A DNA stretch of 19,285 nucleotides from Lachnospiraceae bacterium (GCA_024691065.1 JAILOA010000051.1:1-19285), one strand, 5' to 3'. Positions 1-6,874 are shown, counted from the stretch's first letter. Notes: generated by a model from the letters alone, not told the origin. Translations and numbers: made by a program.

Positions 1-35
1 AAAAATTCTTACTGAGAATACATTGGGAGATTTTT
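1..35 (+). promoter_or_regulatory. 5' leader of ktrB copy 1 (partial at window edge)
   Basis: This is the visible part of the leader before the left-hand ktrB. It holds the Shine-Dalgarno stretch GGGAGA just before the ATG and a short possible hairpin (ATTCT-N5-AGAAT). All 35 bases recur exactly, in reverse complement, at 4846-4880 before the right-hand ktrB. The promoter lies outside the window. Confidence 0.6.
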
Positions 36-1355
36 ATGAAATTCAAAATGACAACATTTAGAATTATATTTCTGGGATTCCTTGGAATCATACTTGCCGG
101 AACATTGTTATTAATGCTTCCTTTTGCAAGTAACGGTCCGGGACATGCGAAGTTTTCGGAAGCACTGTTTACAGCGGTTTCCGCAACCTGCGTTACAGGT
201 CTTATCGTGCAGGATACTGCAACCTATTGGTCCGTTTTTGGAAAATGCATCATAATAATTATGATACAAATAGGCGGCATGGGTGTTATTACCGTAGCGA
301 TTGCGATGTCGCTTGTATTTAAAAGAAAGATCGGACTTGCTGAGCGTTCGCTTATGCAGGAATCGATTTCAGCATTTCAGCTCGGTGGTATTGTCCGGAT
401 GACCACCTTTATTTTAAAGGTAATACTTGCAATAGAAGGTATCGGAGCGATAGCCATTATGCCGGTATTCATCCCGAGATTTGGGGTTTTGAAGGGAATC
501 CTTTATTCTTTCTTTCATTCGATATCAGCCTTTTGTAATGCGGGTTTTGATCTTATGGGAGAAGAGGAAAAATTCTCGTCTATGGTACATTTTCAGGGAA
601 ATGTTTTGTTAAATGTTGTTTTGATGATTCTGATTCTCGTTGGTGGAATCGGCTTTAAAACCTGGGAGGATGTAGGAAAATATAAATTTAAATTAAAGCA
701 TTACAGCATGCAAAGTAAGATGGTTTTATCATTATCGTTAGTGCTTATTGTCATTCCGGCTATTTACTTCTTCTTTGGAGAGTATGCGGGATTTCCGGTT
801 AAGGAGAGAGTGCTTTCGACAATGTTTCAGACAATCGCACCGAGAACAGCCGGTTTTAACACTTCTGATCTCGCTGCATTTTCTGATACAGGCAAGTTCG
901 TAATGATTATACTTATGCTTATAGGTGGCTCATCGGGATCTACCGCCGGTGGTATGAAAATGACAACAATCTGCGTTCTCATTGCTTCGCTAAAAGCCGT
1001 ATTTACGCAGAAAAGCGAGGTTACCGCATTTGGCAGAAGGATAGGAAATGACGCGGTTATAAAGGCAGGCGTTATATTTATGGTATATAATTTTCTGTTT
1101 GTATTAGCAGGCTGTATCATAAGCCGCCTCGAGGGCATTCCGATTTTGGACTGCCTGTTTGAAACCGCATCCGCAATCGCGACGGTTGGACTTACTGTTG
1201 GTATCACATCATCTCTAGGTCTTGCTTCAAGAATAATAATAATGATTCTGATGTTTTTAGGCAGGGTCGGTGGTCTCACGGTTGTATTTGCTGTATTGTC
1301 AGATAGAAGAGGTAATATGGGAAGGTTACCTGAAGAGAAGATTAGTGTTGGTTAA
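36..1355 (+). CDS. ktrB: KtrB/TrkH-type potassium transporter, membrane subunit (copy 1)
   Basis: Integral membrane, ion-conducting subunit of a Ktr potassium uptake system; the partner KtrA ring gates it on the cytoplasmic face. The 439 residues match the usual KtrB length. The fourfold pore-loop pattern of the superfamily is visible, with selectivity-filter glycines in TCVTGL (about residue 55), FCNAGF (170), RTAGFN (273) and ATVGLT (385). GGSSGSTAGG near 297-306 matches the conserved gating loop of the third M2 segment, and R410 in the last TM segment is the family arginine. The start is supported by GGGAGA five bases upstream. ktrA follows after 36 bp, so the two are probably co-transcribed. 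An inverted second copy lies at 3526-4845, with about 21 residue differences by eye, mostly conservative. Family assignment is firm; whether Na+ is co-transported cannot be read from sequence. Confidence 0.95.
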   Translation: MKFKMTTFRIIFLGFLGIILAGTLLLMLPFASNGPGHAKFSEALFTAVSATCVTGLIVQDTATYWSVFGKCIIIIMIQIGGMGVITVAIAMSLVFKRKIGLAERSLMQESISAFQLGGIVRMTTFILKVILAIEGIGAIAIMPVFIPRFGVLKGILYSFFHSISAFCNAGFDLMGEEEKFSSMVHFQGNVLLNVVLMILILVGGIGFKTWEDVGKYKFKLKHYSMQSKMVLSLSLVLIVIPAIYFFFGEYAGFPVKERVLSTMFQTIAPRTAGFNTSDLAAFSDTGKFVMIILMLIGGSSGSTAGGMKMTTICVLIASLKAVFTQKSEVTAFGRRIGNDAVIKAGVIFMVYNFLFVLAGCIISRLEGIPILDCLFETASAIATVGLTVGITSSLGLASRIIIMILMFLGRVGGLTVVFAVLSDRRGNMGRLPEEKISVG

Positions 1356-1391
1356 TTTGAATAATATTAAGAATGGAAAGGGTGTAAAAAT

Positions 1392-2039
1392 ATGAAATCA
1401 ATATTAGTGGTTGGTCTTGGAAGATTTGGAAGAAGTGCCGTTAAAAAGCTGTATGACTTAGGGCATGAGGTTTTGGCTGTAGACTGGACAGAGGAAAGGG
1501 TCAACAGCGTATTACAATATACCACGGAAGCTATGATAGGAGACGCAACAAGTGTTGATTTTCTCAAGAGTCTCGGGGTTGATAATTTTGATTTATGTAT
1601 AGTTGCAATCGGCGATAATTTCGAGCATTCAGTTATCACAACCTATCATTTGAGACAGCTTGGTGCAAAGAAGATTGTTGCCAGAGCAGCAAGGGAAACC
1701 CATAAAAAGTTCCTGCTTCACAATGGTGCAGATGAGGTTGTTTATCCTGAGAAGCAGCTTGCGGAATGGACTGCAATCCGTTACAGTCAGGACCATATAT
1801 TTGATTATGTAGCCCTTGATAATACAAATTCCATATTTGAAATTGAGATTCCTAAGTCATGGGTTAATTCAACATTGTTACAGCTGGATGTCAGAAAAAA
1901 ATATGGAATAAATGTCATCGCAGTAAGGAGAGAGGGCAAAGTTGAAATGGAAATCGATCCGAAGATGGTTCTTACAAATGAGATGAGTCTTTTTATTGCA
2001 GGAAATACAAAGAATATTAAGAAGCTTTTAAATAAGTAA
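1392..2039 (+). CDS. ktrA: KtrA/TrkA potassium uptake regulatory subunit (copy 1)
   Basis: Cytoplasmic RCK-domain protein that forms the ring controlling KtrB. The N-terminal Rossmann fold shows the nucleotide motif G8-L-G10-R-F-G13 and an acidic D31 at the end of the second strand. The C-terminal part, from about residue 135, is the RCK_C domain, which in Staphylococcus KtrA binds cyclic di-AMP; that this copy does so is inference. Length 215 is typical. AAAGGGTG upstream is a moderate ribosome-binding site. It lies 36 bp after ktrB in the usual partner arrangement. The inverted second copy at 2634-3281 differs at about 19 residues. Most are mild, but V-A to I-K (about 140-141) and Y to W (near 171) alter chemistry, which may tune ligand response. 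Confidence 0.94.
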   Translation: MKSILVVGLGRFGRSAVKKLYDLGHEVLAVDWTEERVNSVLQYTTEAMIGDATSVDFLKSLGVDNFDLCIVAIGDNFEHSVITTYHLRQLGAKKIVARAARETHKKFLLHNGADEVVYPEKQLAEWTAIRYSQDHIFDYVALDNTNSIFEIEIPKSWVNSTLLQLDVRKKYGINVIAVRREGKVEMEIDPKMVLTNEMSLFIAGNTKNIKKLLNK

Positions 2040-2225
2040 AGTTTTCCATATTGATCACTTACATTATATTTACATTTAATAAAAAAAATAACTGAATTTT
2101 TACATCTCGTTTGCATTACTTTTTTTATTTTATGAGCACATTATACCTTCATTTTTTGTTAAGAATTTGACACGTATGTGTAAAAAAATGGGTTCTTTTA
2201 TGGCAAAGCTGTGGCAAACGGATAC
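2040..2225. other. AT-rich intergenic region after ktrA copy 1
   Basis: No gene is seen here. No convincing rho-independent terminator follows the left-hand ktrA on the plus strand, so its transcript may run on into the convergent operon or end by another means. A TTGACA at 2167-2172 has no matching -10 box. Confidence 0.5.
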
Positions 2226-2273
2226 AAAAAAAGCCAGACTGCATCGCTCGAAACATCGATGTAGCTTGGCTTT
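2226..2273 (-). terminator. Rho-independent terminator for ktrBA copy 2
   Basis: Arms 2230-2246 and 2257-2273 pair over about 15 of 17 positions with a two-base internal mismatch and a 10-base loop. Read on the minus strand the hairpin is followed by a run of seven T, so it terminates the right-hand (minus) operon. It sits about 360 bp beyond the ktrA stop, past the 33-bp repeats, giving a long 3' untranslated region. On the plus strand no T run follows. Confidence 0.75.
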
Positions 2274-2341
2274 CAGGATAATTCATAATTATAGTGAGCA
2301 AATAATCACTTTATGACACATTATTAGTTTTTGACAATTTT

Positions 2342-2370
2342 TATTTTACATTTTTTATTTAAATGTAAAA
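2342..2370. repeat. Inverted repeat (11-bp arms)
   Basis: ATTTTACATTT and its exact complement AAATGTAAAAT are separated by seven bases. The arms are entirely AT-rich apart from one GC pair. It lies in the 3' untranslated region of the minus-strand operon and could be a weak RNA hairpin; no function can be assigned. Confidence 0.4.
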
Positions 2371-2475
2371 TTCAATGAAATCACAGGTCGGACTTAATCT
2401 GTTCTTTACAAATATTTTAAGTAAATTTTACCTGTAAAGCTTGTATTTACAGTTGTTTAAAGCATTTTTCACAAT

Positions 2476-2640
2476 GCATTTTTAATGTATTTAAATCGTT
2501 CTGTTTAATACATTTTAATGCATTTAAATCGTTCTGTTTAATACATTTTAATGCATTTAAATCGTTCTGTTTAATTCATTTTTAATGCATTTAAATCGTT
2601 CTGTTTAATACTTTTTAATGCATTTAAATCGTTCTATTTA
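2476..2640. repeat. 33-bp tandem repeat array overlapping the end of ktrA copy 2
   Basis: Five copies share the core AAATCGTTCT starting at 2493, 2526, 2559, 2593 and 2626, so spacing is 33, 33, 34 and 33 bp. Each unit also carries the palindromes ATGCAT and ATTTAAAT. The last unit covers the final codons and TAG stop of the right-hand ktrA (stop complement at 2634-2636), so the array looks like slippage expansion of the gene's 3' edge. Units are contiguous, without spacers. The left-hand ktrA has no such array. Confidence 0.85.
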
Positions 2641-3281
2641 TTAAGCATTTTCTTGATATTCTTGCTGTTTCCGGCAACAAAAAGGCTCATGTCATCGGTC
2701 AGAACCATCTTAGGGTCAATCTCCATTTCAACCCTGCCATCCCTTCTGACGGCAATTACATTTATACCCCATTTTTTTCTGACATCGAGCTGTAACAATG
2801 TGGAATTAACCCATGCCTTTGGAATCTCTATCTCAAATATTGCATTTGTATTATCAAGCTTAATGTAATCAAATATGTGATCCTGGCTATAACGGATTGC
2901 AGTCCATTCTGCAAGCTGCTTCTCCGGATAAACAACCTCATCGGCACCGTTGTGAAGCAGGAACTTCTTGTGGGTCTCCCTTGCCGCTCTCGCTACAATC
3001 TTCTTCGCACCAAGCTCTCTCAAATGATAGGTCGTAATAACGGAATGCTCGAAATTATCGCCGATTGCAACTATACATAAATCAAAATTATCAATCCCGA
3101 GACTCTTAAGGAAATCTACACTTGTTGAATCACCAATCATAGCTTCCGTAGTATATTGAAGTACATTGTTAACTCTTTCTTCGGTCCAGTCAACCGCAAG
3201 CACCTCGTGTCCCAATTCGTAAAGTTTTTTAACGGCACTCCTTCCAAATCTTCCAAGCCCTATTACCAATACTGATTTCAT
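2634..3281 (-). CDS. ktrA: KtrA/TrkA potassium uptake regulatory subunit (copy 2)
   Basis: Second copy of the RCK regulatory subunit, 215 residues like copy 1 and about 91% identical by eye. The GLGRFG nucleotide motif (residues 8-13) and D31 are intact, and the RCK_C half is complete, so it should be functional. The start is preceded by AAAGGA. It lies 244 bp downstream of ktrB copy 2 rather than 36 bp, because a repeat-bearing stretch lies between them. The stop is TAG, against TAA in copy 1, and sits inside the last unit of a 33-bp repeat. It faces copy 1 end to end across about 590 bp. Subunits of the two copies could plausibly mix in one octameric ring; that is inference. Confidence 0.94.
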   Translation of the reverse strand: MKSVLVIGLGRFGRSAVKKLYELGHEVLAVDWTEERVNNVLQYTTEAMIGDSTSVDFLKSLGIDNFDLCIVAIGDNFEHSVITTYHLRELGAKKIVARAARETHKKFLLHNGADEVVYPEKQLAEWTAIRYSQDHIFDYIKLDNTNAIFEIEIPKAWVNSTLLQLDVRKKWGINVIAVRRDGRVEMEIDPKMVLTDDMSLFVAGNSKNIKKMLNK

Positions 3282-3398
3282 ATTTTTATATCCTTTCTTA
3301 TATTCCTGATTAAACTTTTTTCTTATATATTATTATGAAACAACCATTCTTCGGTCTGCTTCACTTTTACTCATAAATACGATAAACCCTATGCTCTT

Positions 3399-3578
3399 CG
3401 GACAATTAACCGATACTGATCTTCTCTTCCGCTAATCTCTCTATGTTGCCCTTCTTATCGGACAATTAACCGATACTAATCTTCTCTTCCGCTAATCTCT
3501 CCATGTTGCCCTTCTTATCGTCCGATTAACCGATACTGATCTTCTCTTCCGGCAATCTTCCCATGTTGCCCTTCTTAT
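3399..3578 (-). repeat. 60-bp tandem repeat of the ktrB copy 2 C-terminal end
   Basis: Three contiguous 60-bp units begin near 3399, 3459 and 3519; the third is inside ktrB. Each unit is 20 codons long and keeps the ktrB reading frame and a TAA stop, with stop complements at 3526-3528, 3466-3468 and 3406-3408. Past the true stop the frame reads SDDKKGNMERLAEEKISIG-stop and then LSDKKGNIERLAEEKISIG-stop. The genuine tail has GRLPEEK instead of ERLAEEK, so the two extra units are closer to each other than to the gene. No start codon or ribosome-binding site is associated with them. Confidence 0.9.
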
Positions 3579-4845
3579 CGGACAATACAGCAAATACAAC
3601 CGTGAGTCCGCCGACTCTGCCTAAAAACATAAGTATCATTATTATGATTCTTGAAGCAAGTCCTAGCGATGGCGTGATACCAAGCGTAAGTCCAACCGTC
3701 GCGATTGCGGATGCGGTTTCAAACAGGCAGTCCAAAATCGGAATGCCCTCGAGGCGACTTATGATACAGCCTGCTACAACAAACAGGAAATTATATACCA
3801 TAAATATAACTCCTGCCTTTATAACCGCGTCATTTCCTATCCTTCTGCCAAATGCAGTGACCTCGCTTTTCTGCGTAAATACGGCTTTTAGCGAAGCAAT
3901 GAGAACGCAGATGGTAGTCATTTTCATACCACCGGCGGTAGATCCCGATGAACCACCGATAAGCATGAGTATTATCATTACAAACTTACCTGTATCGGAA
4001 AATGCAGCGAGATCAGAGGTGTTAAAGCCTGCCGTTCTCGGTGCTATAGTCTGAAACAAGGTCGAAAGCACTCTCTCCTTAATCGGAAATCCTGCATACT
4101 CCCCAAAGAAAAAGTAAATTGCAGGAACGGTTATAAGTACTATTGACAATGTCAAAACCATCTTACTTTGCATACTGTAATGCTTTATTTTATATTTATA
4201 TTTTCCGACATCCTCCCAGGTTTTAAAGCCGATTCCACCTACGAAAATCAAAATGATTAACACTACATTTAATAAAATATTTCCCTGAAAATGTACCATG
4301 GAAGAGAATTTTTCCTCTTCTCCCATAAGGTCGAATCCCGCATTACAAAAAGCTGATATCGAATGGAAGAAGGAATACAGGATTCCTTTCAGAACTCCGA
4401 ATCTCGGTATGAAAACAGGCATAAGCGCTATGGCTCCGATGCCTTCTATTGCAAGTATTACCTTTAAAATAAAGCTTGTCATACGGACAATTCCGCCAAG
4501 CTGAAATGCCGAAATCGATTCCTGCATAAGTGAACGCTCTGCAAGTCCGATCTTTCTTTTAAATAAAAGCGACATCGCAATCGCTACCGTGATAACACCC
4601 ATACCACCGATTTGAATCATGATTATTATGATGCATTTTCCGAAAATGGACCAATAGGTTGCAGTATCCTGCACGATAAGCCCTGTAACGCAGGTTGCGG
4701 AAACCGCTGTAAACAATGCTTCAGAAAACTTCGCATGCCCCGGTCCGTTACTTGCAAACGGAAGCATAAGTAATAGTGTCCCTGCAAGTATGATTCCAAG
4801 GAATCCCAGAAATATGATTCTAAATGTTGTCATTTTGAATTTCAT
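3526..4845 (-). CDS. ktrB: KtrB/TrkH-type potassium transporter, membrane subunit (copy 2)
   Basis: Second full-length KtrB, 439 residues. The four filter glycines (55, 170, 273, 385), the GGSSGSTAGG gating loop and R410 are all retained, so it should conduct potassium. About 21 residues differ from copy 1, mostly V/I/L or K/R swaps; S392 of copy 1 is P here, just after the fourth pore loop. Over the first 34 codons I count nine base differences, none changing a residue, so both copies appear to be under protein-level selection. GGGAGA precedes the start and a promoter is visible at 4903-4931. Two spare copies of its last 20 codons follow its stop. ktrA copy 2 is next in the operon. Confidence 0.95.
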   Translation of the reverse strand: MKFKMTTFRIIFLGFLGIILAGTLLLMLPFASNGPGHAKFSEALFTAVSATCVTGLIVQDTATYWSIFGKCIIIIMIQIGGMGVITVAIAMSLLFKRKIGLAERSLMQESISAFQLGGIVRMTSFILKVILAIEGIGAIALMPVFIPRFGVLKGILYSFFHSISAFCNAGFDLMGEEEKFSSMVHFQGNILLNVVLIILIFVGGIGFKTWEDVGKYKYKIKHYSMQSKMVLTLSIVLITVPAIYFFFGEYAGFPIKERVLSTLFQTIAPRTAGFNTSDLAAFSDTGKFVMIILMLIGGSSGSTAGGMKMTTICVLIASLKAVFTQKSEVTAFGRRIGNDAVIKAGVIFMVYNFLFVVAGCIISRLEGIPILDCLFETASAIATVGLTLGITPSLGLASRIIIMILMFLGRVGGLTVVFAVLSDKKGNMGRLPEEKISIG

Positions 4846-4902
4846 AAAAATCTCCCAATGTATTCTCAGTAAGAATTTTTAATTTTAAAAAAACTATTAC
4901 AT

Positions 4903-4931
4903 ATTTTAACGCATTATTAAATAATATACAA
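4903..4931 (-). promoter_or_regulatory. Promoter of ktrBA copy 2
   Basis: On the minus strand, TTGTAT (complement of 4926-4931) and TAAAAT (4903-4908) are separated by exactly 17 bp, giving a transcript start near 4896 and a leader of about 50 bases. Just upstream, TTAACTTTTACA occurs twice with a 13-bp period (4950-4961, 4963-4974), a possible regulator site. I see no fold resembling the ydaO-type cyclic di-AMP riboswitch that often precedes potassium transporter genes. Confidence 0.55.
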
Positions 4932-4987
4932 CGATTTATTCTCTTTAAATTAACTTTTACAATTAACTTTTACACAGTGTTTAAAGC

Positions 4988-5016
4988 TTGACAAAAGCCC
5001 AAAAAAAGTTCATAAT
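4988..5016 (+). promoter_or_regulatory. Promoter of the AAA+ ATPase gene
   Basis: A perfect -35 box TTGACA (4988-4993) and a -10 box CATAAT (5011-5016) are separated by exactly 17 bp. The first of four GTTCAT repeats (5008-5013) overlaps the -10 box, so a repeat-binding protein could block it. It diverges from the ktrB copy 2 promoter about 60 bp away. Confidence 0.7.
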
Positions 5017-5103
5017 TATACATAAATTATAAAAAAGTTCATAACAGAATTAAAATTATAAAAAAGTTCATAACAAGTTTAAAATTATAAAAATATTCAT
5101 AAG
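5001..5103 (+). repeat. Four 29-bp direct repeats in the ATPase promoter and leader
   Basis: The core GTTCATAA recurs at 5008, 5037 and 5066, with ATTCATAA at 5095: exactly 29 bp apart each time. Each copy is preceded by an A run, usually within AAATTATAAAAAA. The first copy overlaps the -10 box; the rest lie in the 5' untranslated region up to the ribosome-binding site. They could be operator iterons or RNA-level elements. Confidence 0.8.
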
Positions 5104-5120
5104 ACCGAGAGGTAATGCCT

Positions 5121-6200
5121 ATGTCAAATCCATTTACCCCGAACTTTGGTAAGGTGCCAAAGATTTTTCTAGATCGTGAAAGCTCTTTGGAAAAAATAGT
5201 TAATGGAATATCCGATTTTGACAGTCCTTATCAGACAACACTTATATGTGGTCAAAGAGGAACAGGAAAAACAGCATTTTTAACAGATGTGTGCAACAAA
5301 ATAAAAAATGACAAAAACTGGATTGTTGTAAACCTTATTCCAAACGGGAATATGATGCAACCCCTTATCCAGTCGATATATAAGCAGTCTTCATCTGCAA
5401 TCAAAAAAACACTTGATGCAATAAAAGGTGTTAAAATATCTGCTTTTGGGGTCGAAATAGAATACCGGAAATCCAATAATATTACTGATTATCAAATATT
5501 ATTTGAAGATATTTTGGAAAAACTCAAAAAAAATAATATTCATCTTCTAATATCAATTGATGAAGTAACTAACACTCCTGAAATACGGGACTTTGCTTCT
5601 ATTTATCAACTTATGATCCGTGAAGAGTTTTATTTATCTTTAATTATGACCGGTCTACCAAAGAACATTTCGGAATTACAAAATGATAAACAACTCACCT
5701 TTTTGCTAAGGAGTATGCGTATAGAACTTCCTACATTGAACCCTCTTTCCGTTAAAATGAGTTATAAAAATGTATTTACTCAGAAAATCACCGATGATGA
5801 TATATTAACCAATATGGCTAAGATGGTAGATGGTTATGCCTACGCCTTCCAACTTTTGGGTTATCTGGTATGGAATCACAAAGATGACTTTTCGGCCGAT
5901 ACCTTAGATATCATTGCCGAAGATTACAAACATCAACTATACAGAAATGCATATACTAAAATATATCAGGAATTATCGGATATGGACAAAAAATTTATCT
6001 CAACTATGGCAAATCTGGAATCCGTCGATATTTCCATGAAGGATATAGAAAACGGGATGCAAAAAAGTAAAAGCTATATTTCCAATTACCGCTCACGCTT
6101 AATTGAAGCAGGCGTCATACAACAGGTAGGTTGGGGAAAAGTGAGATTCAAATTACCCTATTTTAAAGATTTTATTTTGGAATATGAGAAATTCTTTTAA
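5121..6200 (+). CDS. Orphan AAA+ (ORC1/Cdc6-like) ATPase with C-terminal winged-helix-like region
   Basis: Predicted soluble P-loop ATPase of unknown job. Walker A is GQRGTGKT (residues 44-51 from this start); Walker B is LLISIDE, with D147 and E148. A polar residue follows the next strand in LIMTGLPKN (sensor-1-like), and an arginine-containing stretch FLLRSMRIE comes next. The last 60 or so residues (IENGMQKSKSYISNYRSRL, then VGWGKVRFKLPYF) look like a helix-turn-helix with a wing. The order resembles ORC1/Cdc6-like bacterial ATPases. The frame opens at an ATG at 5115, but GAGAGG (5107-5112) is only two bases from that and eight from the ATG at 5121, so I choose 5121. It has its own promoter and leader repeats. 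The protein is Lys/Ile/Asn-rich compared with its neighbours, which hints at acquired DNA. Function is not assigned. Confidence 0.85.
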   Translation: MSNPFTPNFGKVPKIFLDRESSLEKIVNGISDFDSPYQTTLICGQRGTGKTAFLTDVCNKIKNDKNWIVVNLIPNGNMMQPLIQSIYKQSSSAIKKTLDAIKGVKISAFGVEIEYRKSNNITDYQILFEDILEKLKKNNIHLLISIDEVTNTPEIRDFASIYQLMIREEFYLSLIMTGLPKNISELQNDKQLTFLLRSMRIELPTLNPLSVKMSYKNVFTQKITDDDILTNMAKMVDGYAYAFQLLGYLVWNHKDDFSADTLDIIAEDYKHQLYRNAYTKIYQELSDMDKKFISTMANLESVDISMKDIENGMQKSKSYISNYRSRLIEAGVIQQVGWGKVRFKLPYFKDFILEYEKFF

Positions 6201-6297
6201 TACAGTACATATAATTGTACTAACTTTTACTTACATAAATTTACCAATTCAGAACATCTTAAAAAAAATAAAAATAATATTTTTTTGAGATTTTTCA

Positions 6298-6389
6298 GAA
6301 AACGTAACCTCACTATGAAGGTATATAATTTTTATTACACACATTTTTTTGAAAATGTAACGTCACAACGAAAGCATATATTTTTTTAT
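6298..6389 (+). repeat. Imperfect 38-bp direct repeat before the small membrane protein gene
   Basis: Two copies, 6298-6335 and 6351-6389, are offset by 53 bp and match at about 31 of 38 positions, sharing GTAAC, TCAC, GAA and ATATA blocks. Each ends in a -10-like sequence (TATAAT at 6323-6328 in the first). No good -35 box is seen. The first copy contains ACCT-N8-AGGT, a loose dyad. They probably mark the promoter or operator of the next gene. Confidence 0.5.
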
Positions 6390-6418
6390 TTCTGATATTT
6401 AACTTAAGGAGGAAAGCC

Positions 6419-6763
6419 ATGAAAGAAAGAATTTTAAATTATTATAACAGAATCGAACGATTACTTAAGGAGAATTCTCCGGACACTGATTGGGAAGATG
6501 TACTTAAGGAGCACCTCGTACAGGTTCAATTCTTCCAGCACGAGCGTTTCATCCACCTGGTCGTAACAGTCCTATTTGCTATCTGCACCTTTATAACCCT
6601 GCTCGGCTTCACAGTAACAAGCCAGATCTGGTACGTACTGCTCCTCATAGGACTTCTCGTCCTCTTAATCCCATACATAAGTCACTATTACTTACTGGAG
6701 AACACCACCCAGAAAATGTATGACCAATACGACGAAATCCTGAAACACATCCGCAGTAAATAA
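6419..6763 (+). CDS. Small two-TM membrane protein of unknown function
   Basis: 114 residues, not recognised. The N-terminal 40 or so are charged and probably helical and cytoplasmic (EDVLKEHLVQVQFFQHERF). Two hydrophobic segments follow: about residues 44-64 (VTVLFAICTFITLLGF region) and 70-91 (WYVLLLIGLLVLLIPYI). A charged tail ends in KHIRSK. A short turn between the segments suggests both ends are inside. A perfect AAGGAGG six bases upstream fixes the start and predicts strong translation. It follows the ATPase after 218 bp with its own repeat-bearing upstream region, and a terminator follows, so it is probably a single-gene unit. A link with the ATPase is possible but unproven. Confidence 0.75.
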   Translation: MKERILNYYNRIERLLKENSPDTDWEDVLKEHLVQVQFFQHERFIHLVVTVLFAICTFITLLGFTVTSQIWYVLLLIGLLVLLIPYISHYYLLENTTQKMYDQYDEILKHIRSK

Positions 6764-6819
6764 AAATAATAATTAATTTCTTCAAACATTTAATACAGAG
6801 AGTTGATGAATTCAAACAT

Positions 6820-6874
6820 AAAAACAGAGAGTTAATTACTTCAAACATTTAATGAAGTTATACTCTCTGTTTTT
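6820..6874. terminator. Bidirectional rho-independent terminator
   Basis: Arms 6820-6831 (AAAAACAGAGAG) and 6863-6874 (CTCTCTGTTTTT) are perfectly complementary, with an inner ACTTCA/TGAAGT stem. T runs exist on both strands, so it can end the small membrane protein transcript (plus) and the ABC exporter transcript (minus). Parts are duplicated just upstream: CAGAGAGTT near 6796 and TTCAAACATTTAAT at 6781-6794 and 6840-6853. Confidence 0.85.

Noticed and set aside
827..1279. 150-codon open frame opposite ktrB (with its mirror at 3563-4054)
   Set aside because: It mirrors the ktrB coding strand in both copies, lacks a plausible ribosome-binding site, and is explained by the codon pattern of the real gene.
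2476..2640. CRISPR-like regular repeats of 33 bp
   Set aside because: The units are contiguous with no spacers, AT-rich, and no cas genes are present; it is a tandem repeat.
1..4880. Composite transposon or insertion sequence explaining the inverted ktr copies
   Set aside because: No transposase, integrase or short terminal repeats are visible within the window; the repeat consists of the operons themselves.
4846..4990. Cyclic di-AMP (ydaO-type) riboswitch before ktrB
   Set aside because: The leader is only about 50 bases and very AT-rich; the conserved helices and GC-rich core are not there.
6306..6325. MerR-type operator ACCT-N8-AGGT
   Set aside because: Only four bases per arm match and no -35 box at the 19-bp MerR spacing is found; too weak to call as a feature.
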